Shown one piece after another: positions 1-12,400 of a DNA stretch of 64,000 nt (positions are counted from its first letter, which is position 1; each line of letters starts with the position of its first letter). Position numbers and translations under genes: made by a program. Source of the stretch: Luscinia megarhynchos (taxonomy: Eukaryota; Chordata; Aves; Passeriformes; Turdidae); assembly GCA_034336665.1 (NCBI GenBank), contig JAPFBE010000003.1, positions 67,561,352 to 67,625,351 of the forward strand. The letters run 5' to 3'. The notes under the pieces are model-generated. The model did not search any database. It had not been told where the DNA came from and was given only the letters and a program-made list of their open reading frames with translations.

Positions 1-1616
1 GATTTTGTTTCACCCACTACATCTACTGTGGCTTAAGGTCATGCTGAAAGACAGTCTGAGCACCAACAATTAAGCAGTGCAAGTGGTTTGGCTCTATGCT
101 TTTCAGCCTTAGTGTGCCAGATATTTTTATGTTGTTCCTACACAATTCCCAGCAGCCAGGGCCAGAGCCTGTCAAATGATGTGTGTCACAGAGCACTCCC
201 CTTCAATCTGCAGTGCCCAGCCATGCCAGCAGCCAGTCTGCTAAGTGATCAGTTAGCATCAAGAATGAAGAGTATAAGCTGTGTAAATAAGAACCATTCA
301 CGTGGTTGGGAAGGGAGGCATTAGGCATTGTGCTAACAGAATATCCTAACTACAAAAAGGACCATAGTACACACAGATCAAGGATCCACTTATCACTGAT
401 ATCAAATAAGAGGATTACATATTGCATTAGCCAGAGATGTTTTCATATTCCCTGCTCTCTATATCTCAGGCAATTTTCTCTGGCCTCTCAGAAGAGAATA
501 CTCAAAATGAACTCTTGCAGTATAAAAGTTAATAAGCAGCAGGGATGGCTGGGATTCACTAGATCAGCAGGAAGCAAACTTCTCAGCAGCAAAATAAAGA
601 TTTCTCCTTTTCTCTAAAGATATTTCATAGAGCACAAATTCTTTTATTACATCAACAACATGAGGTGGCATAGATTCTTCCACCTTACTTTGATAAACTT
701 ATTTGATACACTTATTTGCTCTGACAAGAAAGATAGGCTGTTCCCTTATGGAGTGTGGAGCCAGATAAAGGAAATGGTGTCTACAAAAGGGCTTGTAGAC
801 TGATCAGCAAGGTCCAGCTTTACTACAAATGGAGACTACCACGTTCTCCAGTGAAGTGGCTATTTACAGTTTTGGGCAATCCAAGGCAAGAATAACCTCT
901 GCACTGCTCTATGCCACGTGTGTAGTCACTCCCCAGGAGCAAAAGTGATGTCTCAAACTCTAAAGGGTGACCAGTGCCCTTGAGTGCTCAGTGATGGCTC
1001 CTCCCAGTAATGCCTCAAGTCATGTGTGCACAACCAGACATTCTGCAAAGGGAAGCTCCAGCTCTGACAGATCTCCACACTTAAAAACATCAGGCTCCAG
1101 GACTATCAGTTCCACACTGTGCTGTGGAACTTTCCTCAGGATATTATCCTACCAATGGTTTGCAGGTGCATTTTTTCGGAATTAGTGCCCTTGGGTCTAA
1201 TTAATTCTCCCCTTGGGTCAAGTGGCAATGACAGTTTTTGTGATTCCAGCTGGTAAAAAACCTCTACTCCAGGAACATGGCATAAGCCAGCTGGATTTTT
1301 ATAGTTGCAGCAACTTTCCATCAATGCAGATTGTAGTACTTTAAGATAGAAAATTAAGGTAAAATCTAAACTCCTTTAATAATATTTTAAAAGTGAAATA
1401 AAATTTGGTATGGGGTACAGCCTGAAGGTTTTAATTAAAAAAACTGCCTTGAGGACACAGACTGTTCTTAATACAATAAACCAATGAAGACACAATGGGC
1501 TCAATCCACTGAAATTTTCATGGAACTGGTAAGCATGTGAATACTGTATTCCCAGTCAGGTCACACAGCCTTTTGAAGGCAATAAAACCAGATAAAAAAA
1601 TAAAAGAAAGGAAAAA
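1..1616. other. Non-coding, nothing recognised
   Basis: AT-rich sequence with short frames only (103 codons at most). No exon, RNA gene or repeat I can defend. Confidence 0.5.
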
Positions 1617-1710
1617 AATAATAGAATGTTAAGGGGTTGGAATGGACCTTAGAGACCTCCTAGGCCAAACATCTGCCACCATGGGCAAGGACATCTCCTA
1701 CAGGCAGGAC
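1617..1710 (-). mobile_element. CR1 LINE, 3' end fragment
   Basis: aatagaatgttaaggggttg, gaatggaccttagagacctc and catctgccaccatgggcaag follow the inverted CR1 3' end (tail, 'ggttggaagggacct', 'ctgccatgggcagggaca'). It is diverged and 5'-truncated. Confidence 0.85.
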
Positions 1711-1978
1711 ACAAAACGCCTCTGAAGCAGTGCCTGTAAGACCCAAGAATTTCTGTTCTTACTGATGAGGACAGGATGATCTGATAGAGACCCATGATAA
1801 CACCTTTCAGAGGATTTAGGAAAGAAGGATAGCTGTTGGATTCCCACCATTCTACTCTAAACATGAAGGCTGAGCAAAAGCCATCAGACCTTGGCAGAAC
1901 CAGATCCATGGTCTGATTCATCCAAAAGCCTAGTGAAGCCAGAACAGACCCATTTATCAGACTAGTGTCATTCTGCAT

Positions 1979-2014
1979 TATTATTTTGTTATTATTAATA
2001 TTATTATTATATAT
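1979..2014. repeat. (ATT)n microsatellite-like stretch
   Basis: Repeated att/tta triplets with interruptions, between two CR1 fragments. Confidence 0.75.
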
Positions 2015-2100
2015 CCCTCTTCAGCCAGCCCATATTAAAACAAACAATTTCAAAGTGTCAAATCAAAGACTCCACCCTAGTAAATCGGGTATCCATAAAT

Positions 2101-2170
2101 GGCCAATCACTTAAGACCTGGACTTGATGGTTCCTGTGGGTCCCTTCCAATCAGAAGATTCTCTGAGTGT
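2101..2170 (+). mobile_element. CR1 LINE, 3' end fragment
   Basis: gacctggacttgatggttcc and tgtgggtcccttccaatcag are typical of the CR1 3' UTR; the tail is degenerate (agattctctgag). Confidence 0.75.
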
Positions 2171-2197
2171 GAACACTAACTCAGGTGTTACTCTGTG

Positions 2198-2233
2198 GTG
2201 GATAGGGTTGGATAGGCTGGATAGGTGGATAGG
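2198..2233. repeat. Short ggatag tandem
   Basis: Four diverged copies of a ggatagg-containing unit (gtggatagggttggatagg and so on). Confidence 0.7.
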
Positions 2234-2239
2234 CTCACT

Positions 2240-5200
2240 GCAAAGCCAGATGAGATATCCAAGCCCCAAGTAGTTTTCTTTCTTATTCTTGACCATGAAA
2301 GTCCAAAATGCTAAAGCAAATCCATGGAGTTCTCTTCATAAATTGTCCATCTTTGAGAAGAGATCCTTCATTTCCAAGAAGGGCTTGTGTCAATGGACAG
2401 AAAACTGCAGTTTTTAACACTCTTGCTAGTGATTTTCTTCATAATTAGATGGAAAGAAAAGCCGCACCAAAACCCCCCAGAAGATTAGACCCACTATTAT
2501 TGACTAAGCACTGTGACAGATTGATGATGAGAATGACATGCTAGAGTCACTGACAAGTGGTCATGGGTGAGGCATCAAACCAGTGAAGGGCATTCAGGGC
2601 TGAGGATAAGAACTTTCTGCTGTCTCAGCCACGGATGAGAGGCAGCAAAGGGGGTCAGCACAGAGGATGGTGCAGCAGGGAAGGTCAGCCAGGAGGGTGG
2701 CTGATGATTCCCCACACAGCTGGGATGGGAAAAGCACTTGCATCAGAAGTAGGGCATGAATATCTAAGGGGTGTTACAGGAAAAGTAACAGGATTTCCAA
2801 TAAAATGTGTAGGTAATTCCCTGCTGTGAGGGGGGAAGTAGTCAACTGTGCTCTCTGCACAGAAAAATGTGCAGGGGAAAGAAAAAAGGAGAATATCTAT
2901 TTTTGTACATGCCAGAAATACTGGTGAGCCATTCACAGAGAGAAAACAGAGATGCAATAAGGTGCAGGATGGCATGGCAGGACATCAGGCAGATGGTCTT
3001 GGGAAGAGCTGACCTAGCAGTGGTAACTGCAACTGTGAAAGGTGGTAAAACCAGGTCAGCCCCATCCAGGAGTTAAGAAAAATCCCCCACTCAGGGATGG
3101 GGATGAGAGAATGAATTTATAAAGTAATGGCTGGGCAAAAACATCAGCATGTTTCCAAATGAAATGTTTTTCATGTGAAATGCAGTGTCAACAACAGGAA
3201 CATAAATCCAAGAACATCTAATTTTTTCCAGAAAAAAAAAAAAGATGGAAAAGTTGAGGAAGAAAATGTGTTAGACATGGTAAAGTTTGAAGTTTACCAT
3301 CCATCAATAGTGGTAAAAAGTGCAGCAGAGTAATTTTTCAGAGAGCTGTTCCTTCTTCATTTCTTTATCAATAGATAAGAAATTGCCTCTTGCCTCTATC
3401 CAGACGTGCATGGCTATGATACCACCTCACATAAACTGCAGGTCAGAGCAGCAGTAACAAAGTGTTCTCCCAACTGAACCAAGGCATTGTTTTCAAAGCA
3501 TGTCAGTATGAATCTACACACAGTCCATTATAACTTAGGATATGAATCTTTTGGCAACGTGGTATTTCCTAACCCTCAGCATACTCTTCTTGCTTTTTGC
3601 CCAGGTGAAGGAAGGTGGGAAATCAAAAAACCAACAGATCCAGAAGATTTTGCTGATGGTAAAAGTAAGTGATATGAGTAGGGAAGTCAAGCCAGGAATT
3701 TGTAGTGTGGATTAATTGAGGGAGACCAGAAGAGAGATTTAGGAAAGAAAAATCTGGTTGCTGACTTTGAGTGTAGAAGGTGGTGACAGTCAACACCTAT
3801 TTTCTATAACTGTCACAGCAAGTTTAATCTCAAGCATTTATGTGATACAGGGTGCAAACAATAATTTCTTCCTATCTGGGATCAGGTTTGATATTGGAAG
3901 AGCTCAAGCCCCTTCCTTTACTCCTCCAAATTTTCTTCTACATCTTCATCACCACTTGCAGTATAAGCAAAGCAATTCTTTTCATATCCTTTAGAGTTTC
4001 ATCTTCACTGAACACTATCAGTTGTCCCCAGAGTTCTACTTTATATCCTATTACAGTACTATATGGGAATTACATTAGCAGATGCCAAGCCAGTCGCCCA
4101 AGGAATTTTAGCAATGTAGTCTTTGAAATTTACTAAGAGTGGAACATTTATTCATTTCAAAAATAGAATGATGTGGGTTTCTCTAAAAACTGTGGTAGGT
4201 TCACAATTTTATATGTTCTAGTCTAAACTAGAAGTAACATAAAGCCCTAAATATATGAAACATTTATATTACCTTTTGTGAGTGAAAACTGAGAAAAATA
4301 CATATTCTAAAGCAAGCTATACACCTAAATTCAGGCCTCTTCTGTTCAGAAAATCTGTAAGAGACAAATATCTAACATATATTCTTCAGGAGAATTTGGG
4401 AGAAAGATTGTATTTTTTTCCTTTTATTTTTAAACAAAGGCTTTTGGTGTATTCTTGATCTTTTCTCATATTTGAAAGTGGAACAATTATTTACTTTTTT
4501 TTCTGCTTTTTTTGTGGAACCGGCATGCTTTTGACTCCCATAGAAACAGCAGTAAATGTCAGTCAAATTAATAAATCCCCAAAATTTACAGGAACCAATT
4601 TTGAACAGCATCAGGGCAGACAGAAGTAGAATGCTCTTGCAAATCAGAAAATGGAGAGCAGGCTCCAAGCTTCCTACATTTATTCTTTGAATGGTTTATG
4701 ATGTCAGCAAAGACCTCCTCTTCCTTAAGAGTTAAACTCACTTGAACAAGAAGAAGCCTCAATCTCTCCTTTAGAGACACCTTTATACCTGGTAAATAGA
4801 GATACCTTCATACCCTACATAATATTCAGGCAGATAAAAAGGCATCCTGTAAGTTTCTGGCAAGTTTTTCATTTTCAAAGAGTCAAAACTAATATGAAGT
4901 ATTTTATCCTAGTATTAACTAATGTAACAAGAAAAAAGCATTGTAGGGAAAAAAAATTAAACCCTTGCCTTATGAGAGGAAAATATCCTTTTTATTGTTT
5001 CTGGGAAACCTTCTAGCTACTGTAGTGATGGATCCCAACAGTGGAACAGACAAATCTGTGACTGCAGCTCAAATGTAAACAGATGACATCTGACAGGAAT
5101 TATGTGAATTCTAGAAAAATATACATGCCAGGCTACAATCCTATGTACTTCCAGCAGGAAAAATAACTGAGTCTACATTTATTTGCCTGTACGAGTAAGT

Positions 5201-8200
5201 AAAATAAATAAGAGTAGAACAAATTTTGCACTGAAAAAGCCCTGCAATTAAAAAAATTGAGTCACTCCTCTGAATCTTCATCACTAAAAATAAATTACAA
5301 CGTATTTATTTCCCAATTGTTAATTCAGACTTCGAGAACAGTTGCATTGCTTTTTCTCCTCAAACTGTAGGTATTAGAAAAAGCTTATACACATATGTAT
5401 AAATAACATGTATGCAAATCAGGCATTAAAAAAACCCATTAAATATCAGGAGATCCTCAAGAAAAATTAGTAGGACTATAATGAATATCATTATAATCTA
5501 CTAGGAAAAAAAAACTCAAACAGTTCAAACAGAATGCACAGAGTGCTCCTCCAGTCTTGGCCTTTACAGCACACACAAGTTATAACAAGTCTCTGTGAGC
5601 ACAGACTAGATAACAATGTCCAGTTTGGGAAGAATTGAATCCTCAGACCCGAAAAATACACTCTAACTAGATCCCAAGACCACAGAGTAACACACCTCTA
5701 TGCCATCCTGTCTCCATCATCCTCAGTGTTAAAGAAACCCAGATGCTGTGCCTGCAAAGACACCTTTAGATCCCAAAATCCTAGCAAAGGATGAGGAAGG
5801 GTCACCTTCTATCCTGCACCTCATGCCAAATGAGGCAGCCCCAGGCATGGTATGCAGGGAACAGGGATGCATGGAGAGAAAACCCTGAGAAAAAGCCTGC
5901 AGAGTCCTACAGACTGCAAGGCTGAATTTTGAATGGCTGAAGTGCTACCAGAGGTCAGACCAGCTAAATGTAGGGAGGCTCACGTCTCAGTGTTAGCAAC
6001 TCACTGGTGGCAACCACAGTTCTGAGTGAGATACAGCACTGCCTCAAAAATGCACACCCCAGCACGCAGCACCATTGATTCATTCTCTAGAACTATCATA
6101 TGTATTTCCAGATAGTGCTTTGAACTTGTCTCAGCAAGATCAATAGCACTGCCTTCTATAGATCAGAACTCTCCAGCCTCACAGTTACTACTTCAGCATA
6201 AATGAAAGGATAGCAGGATACAAAGAGATCACATTCAGCTCAATGTGTTAAGACACTAGAAAAATCAAACAGGCATGTATTGGGCTCCAAATTACTTCAA
6301 AGGTCAAGATATAAAAGGAGCACTTCACCTGCCATACCATCTTCTGAGCAGTATTAGTATTTTCTTAGCAGTCTTAATGCCAAACAAACTCAGCCTGCAA
6401 CAACATTAACACTATTCCCAGTAGATCTTCTGACTTTTTAGAGTGACCCATCCATTTACTCATCAGTGGATGAATTTTCCTTATCTAACATCAAATTGGG
6501 ATTTATACTTAGCAAAACACAAGCTCCAAAGGAGCAGAATATTGTTATGGTAGAGATTGCCTACTGCAGCCCACCTCTGCTCTCTGGCTGCCACAGCTGT
6601 TTCACAGTGGTGGTTTCCACTCTCTTCATCCGAGAGGCTTTAGGAATAGAGGAAAGTTTTGCTTCCAGCTAGAACTGACATTCATTTGCAGCCAGCCTCT
6701 ACCCTGCATGTAAGTGGAATAATTCGAAAGTCAGTACCACTCTGTGCCCAAATACTCTAGTGATCACCAAATTTCAGGTTTTTACTGGAAAAAAATGCAC
6801 ATGGAGCAATAACTGTGCTGCATAGGCCACTGTGGGTGCCTGAGGAGACCCTGAGCTGAGTGCTGGGTAGTGCAGAACAGCTCTCCACATAGAGGAGGGC
6901 AAGTAAATCCCTCCCTGCTCCATACTACCTCTTGTTCAGTGCTCTGGACACAGTCTAAGGAACCTCCCCACATTCACAGCTGGCAACATAATTCTGAGAC
7001 TTCACAAGATTTTTGTTTTATCTCAAAAGCCTTTGGATGTGATGGTAAAGGAACAGAAGTAGGATGAAACTTCGAGAGAAACAGAAACTGCAGCATTGCA
7101 TCTTAAATTGGACAAGAACAGAATATTGGCAAGAAATGTCCCACCTTCTTCTGGCCACATTTGATTCACAATTTCGTTATAACCACAAGAATTCTGCAAG
7201 AATTTTAAAAAAAATTCTCCTCAAAAACTAAACTTGATTGGGAATCTAAAATACCTTTCTCTGTGGCTCAACATGTGATCAAAAACTCAGCTCAATCACC
7301 TTCCAGATAATTAATGTCAAAATCAAACAAAAGAATGAGTGTTTCATTTTTATGCTGCCTTTGGACTGCTTTGGAGCTGCATAGGGCCCCAGTTGAGAGC
7401 ATTTTCTCAAATATGTACTTTTGTCTGGTAGGCATCCAATCTCAGATGACCTCAAGTACTGTGGATGCTCTAGCATCTCTATACATGTGCAGCTGACACT
7501 ACATGGATGGTATCCTAGAATACATTATTCACTTTTGGGTATTTTGTCCCTCTGAGACACTAAGTTATACAAAGCAGCAGTTCCAGTGATTCAGGCAGCT
7601 AGAAAGAACAGAACTCAATTGCTTTCTTTTTGAAATGTATACTTGTAAATTAAGAAGCACTTCAAGATTAGGCATCTGTCCAATTCTTTTTATCATTTCG
7701 TGCATTATGCTAATGAGGATGCTGTTTCTTTAATTATATCATTTGAAGAAAAAATTGCATTCAGTCCCTTGATCTTCTTTAAAACCATTCCCATGCTTGA
7801 TTCCCCTATAGGCTTTTAATCACACTGCCTCAGTGTGAAACTCTGCATTTGAGCAAAACTCTTCTCAAAACTGGTTCACTGAGAAAGTTTAAATTGTTTT
7901 CTCTCATTGGAGCTCTATCCTCTGTCACTTGGCAGCTTTAGGAGGAAGACCCATAAGATTCAAACTAGTACTAGCTAGAATGAAGTAATGCTGACACTTA
8001 ATGCACTGTGTATGTAACATGCTAAATGCCAGGGGTATGTTATATAGGGGTAGAGAGATAACTGAAGTGAGCTACAAAATAGTATCTTTCCATGACACTT
8101 CACAGCAGAATTCAGGAAATCCTGTTGAAAATACAATCAACATAGCATCAGCTGTTAAACTTCACTATGCAAAATTACCCATATATGATGTTCATGGGCA

Positions 8201-8913
8201 TTTGTTATTAGTCAAATGGTCGACTGTGGCTTTTTTGGCTGTTTGAGCACACACACTACAGTAACTAAAGCAGATGTATGTTCCAGTTATGGTATATCCA
8301 TTTAGAGTTTAGCTGCAGTATTTGGTAACGTGTTGTGCTTTCATCCTACACTGACTGACTGGATTTTGTTGAAACTAAGAACCAAATTGCACTAACATCT
8401 TGTAACAATGTATTTACAAACAAATATTCTGACACCTCATTTATCTGTTTTGCCATAAAATTGGCTTATACACGATTAATTATGAAAAATAAGCACAGCA
8501 TGCTTTCATGCACTTTTACTTTGAAATCCAGGTCACATTTTGGTTTTGAAATTCAGAAAAACAATATGAATAACATAATTAACATATCAGAAGATTCTTT
8601 GCAAGTAACTTTATTTAAGCAGGCTAATCCAAGAGCTTATGAAGTTGTTGCTTTCTGTCACTACAGACAAATAATTTATTAACCCTTTTTTATATACTTC
8701 ACTTCATTTGACTAATCCTTCATACTGAAAGGATGTTTGGAGTAGGCATCCTCATACTAAGACACACAATGCTGAATGAAAACAGTGTTCTTCTCCCAAA
8801 ACACCTACAAGCTAATTCCTGCTCTGTGGACTTGTTTCCAGCTTCGGATGCTGCCCCTCAGAAACAAGTCAGTAACACGTGTGGTTACAGATGGGAAACC
8901 AGAAACTTGAAAT
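2240..8913. other. Non-coding, no supported gene
   Basis: About 6.7 kb of AT-rich sequence. An imperfect palindrome lies at 5468-5503. No open frame longer than about 100 codons has a recognisable product. Confidence 0.5.
5468..5503. repeat. Imperfect AT-rich palindrome
   Basis: Inner arms tataatga / tcattata (5477-5484, 5488-5495) with a 3-base loop, and outer arms tagtag / ctacta (5468-5473, 5498-5503). Confidence 0.7.
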
Positions 8914-9436
8914 ATAGAATCATAGATTAATTTAGGTTGGAAAAGACCCTTAAGATCATCAAGTCCAACCAATAACCCAGCACTGCCAAGTCCACCACTA
9001 AACCATGTCCCCAAGTGCCACACCTGCACATCTTTTAAACACCTCCAGGGATGGTGACTCCACCACTTCCCTGGACAGTCTGTGCCAATGCTTGATAACT
9101 CTTTTCTGGGAAGCAACTTTTCCTAATATCCAGTCTAAACCTCCCTTGGTGCAACTTGAGGCCATTTCCTCTTGTCCTTCTGCTTGTTAGCTGGGAGAAC
9201 TTGCACCTGGCTACACCCTCCTTTCAGACAGCTGTAGGTTTCCCCCGAGCCTCCTTTTCTCCAGGCTAAGAAACCCCAGACCTCTCAGCTGCTCCTCACA
9301 GAGCTTGTGCTCCAGACCCTTTCCCAGCTCTGTTGCCTTTCTCTGGAAATGCTCCAGCACCTCAATGTCCTCCTTGTAGTGAGGGGCCCTGAACTCAACA
9401 CAGAATTTGAGGTGCTGCCACACCAGTGCTGAGTAA
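8914..9436 (-). mobile_element. CR1 LINE, 3' part with terminal tail
   Basis: The longest CR1 copy, about 520 bases in antisense orientation. It begins with the inverted tail (atagaatcatagatt), then the complement of the conserved 3' UTR (gttggaaaagaccc, tcatcaagtccaacc, ctccagggatggtgactcc, gccttt-ctctggaaatgctcc), and ends near gtgctgccacaccagtgctg. It is 5'-truncated, as is normal for LINE insertions. Confidence 0.95.
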
Positions 9437-12400
9437 GGTTTTTCAAAACCCACCTGAATATATACAGTGAGTCATTCTACAGGTTCTCCAGTCATGGCAC
9501 TTAGTTGTCAAAATACCTTTGTGATGGTGTATTTCAGTGTTGTACTGTGCTTTTCTCAGGCATTTGCATTTGATCACCTCATGTGAACCATCCTCCATCT
9601 GTACAGCTCCTTACAGGCCCTCCTCAAGTCTAAATGTGAGTCATTTCTGACAACAGAGCAAGATCACACCTCAACCAGCCACTTGCTTCATTTAGTGAGA
9701 ATTTAATTTCAGGGTGCTGCTTTCACTATAAAATTCACCTGGTTATCACAGTAACAGCCATTCCTCATGGCTTTACTTTCAAGACCTTCACAAAGAAGAG
9801 AACAGAGGTTTATCAGCTTTTGACCTCAGCTGCTTTTTAGAGGCAGCCCCAAAACCAACTGCAGCATCAACTCCAGCTCAGGAAGCTCACTTTGCCTGCA
9901 CAGCAGCTGAGCAGTGACCACTGGCTTGCAAAAGGCCACATGGGCTGGGAGCTGCCAACTGGAGAGGTCTGACCAGCAAACAAGAGCCTCCCCATGTCAA
10001 AATGAATGGCCAAAATACTTGTGATTGGTGCGTTGCAGGGCTAGAAATAGAAAGCAATGTTTTCACCATACTGGTGGTATTTGAATAGCTTCTCTTTTAA
10101 AAGGGCAAACAGTTCATTCCCCTGAAAGCTTGCTTGCAATGGCAATGGCTAGGCTCCATTTCAGTAAATATTAGAATTGCCTTTTTCAAAAAGGAAGCTC
10201 AATTCTTTTAAAGGTTAAGAAGGTAACAGAAAAACACACTATTTAAAACAAACAAACCAACCACTAAAATGCACTGTACTTATTTATGAGAAAGTGTGGG
10301 AAGATAAAGCCATGGATACCACATGTGCAAGAAAAAAAGCAGAATCTGGAATATTGGCAATATTGTCACATTGAATTTTTATCTAGCAGAGAATCTGTTC
10401 CAGAAGGACCACTTTAAAAGTGTGGTTTTGGGATAGTCTGCAAATTTTGGTCATGGCTTAATGCAAGAGAGTAGTGAAATCAACTCCAGCTGATGTTCTA
10501 TTGGACTCCTACTGGAGACAGGTAACATTTAACTAGAAAATTATGATTCACTACAGGCAAAGGGCAATGCTCTAATTTCTTTTGCAAATGGAAAACAATG
10601 TGTAATCTTAGCCAATATTTAATTTGTTTGGATATTTTAGAAAGACCATTTCTCAAAATTAAAAACAAATCATATGTAAAATTTGGCAGGGGAAAATAGT
10701 CACATACAAAAACATAAAAAGACCTGCTAAGGGATGCTTTATTACATGACAAAAATAAAAAGGAAAGTCACTGCACTAAAGACATGAAAGGAAGCTTTTA
10801 TGGTTGAAGAGTCCTGGCTACAGAGAGTGAAAGCAGCAGCAGAGAAACCTGTAAAACAAATGCATAGTACATAACAGATGGGGGAAAGACACTGCTAGCA
10901 ATGAATACAAATTAACACTGCAAAAATGCAAGCAAACAATGGAAGCAAAAAAGTAAACTATGCTGAGGTTTATGGCAAAAGGAGGTCCTCCCTAAAAGGA
11001 ACAAGAATAAGAGAATGCCAAGCAATTACTTCAATAGCTGGTCATTCCAGACAAAAATTACCAAAAAATTAAAAAAGATTTATTGGACAACTACTTCTCT
11101 GCATTCAGAAAAATGCAAGATGCCTTATTCACTTGTTACAGTGATAATGACATCACTATAACTTGAGAGAGCTTTAAATAGCCCCTCAGCTTAAACCCTG
11201 CATTCAAGAGCAGAGGGCAGATGATTCAATAACTTTTAATTCAATGACTCTTTTACAAACCATAGTTGCATGAAAGGTTCCTGGTGACTGGCAAGACTTA
11301 CTATCAAAGGAGCATTTACAAAGGTTAAGTGGGATAAGCAAAGCACCTATGGAGCAGTTAGACTGACATCAGTAGTAAGCAACAGCAGGGAAAAATTAGC
11401 ATGGGGCACAATCAATAAGGCATTGAAAGACAGTGACATAATTAACACCAATCAACACAGCTGTATGGAAAACAGGCCTGGTCATGTAAATCCAAATCAT
11501 TTGTATGCAGTGACATCATTTGATAATGGTATGTGCTGACAGGACGTATTTCTAGCCCTAATTTCACACTACACAGTGATTTAAAGGCATGCTATACTGA
11601 AACCCTGAATTAAAAGATTCACCATACTAAATCAACACTGCTCATAGCAAGTGAATTTCAAAAGTGACTAGATAAATGGATAACGAAACAGAGAATCAAC
11701 ATGCTGATAATAGAATCCTTGTCAGTCCAGCAGGGGGAAAAAAAAATAAGTACAACACTTGAAAGCTCAAAAAAAATACAGACTGTCTTGGAAGGCAAGG
11801 CTCATTATTTACTGAAAAAAATTTAATGGTGACAGGACAGATTGATTACTACTGGTTCCCTTTAAATCAAGACCTGGTCTCTTGAAAGATGTGCTAAGTA
11901 AAGAAAAGCTAAAGGACTACTACTGAAATACTATGAATCCCTCTGACCTCCACAGAACAGACAAGAAAAATAGATACTCATGTGGTCCCCTTTGGTCTTT
12001 AAATTCATAAATGTAGGAAACAATGACCCGAACATTATTAATCTCTCAGGAATTTAAAGCAATAAGTGAATCATGCTTAATCCATCTGATACAGTGTAAA
12101 GTGTCTTGAGTATTTCTATGGGATTTCAACCATAATCCAGTGTTTAACTACTGGATGGCTACTAAAATATTATCAAGTCACTTCCCTGAATTTCTGATTT
12201 TTTGGCTCTGATTTGGAGAGCAAATTTCCTTCCCTATGCACGAATAGGGAAGGACAGTATCAAACATTCTTGATCCACACCTCCCCACATAGATCACTTT
12301 GACCTGTTCCTGGGAAGTGTTATTAACATTAACACTGCCAGAACAGTATTTCCATGGCATATCAGAAAGCCTCCCAGCAGGCACAGCTGTGACTAACACT

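Noticed and set aside
8805..9453. Frames of 103 and 80 codons (minus) and 61 (plus)
   Set aside because: They lie mainly in the CR1 3' UTR copy, including phrases commonly translated from CR1, and are not host genes.
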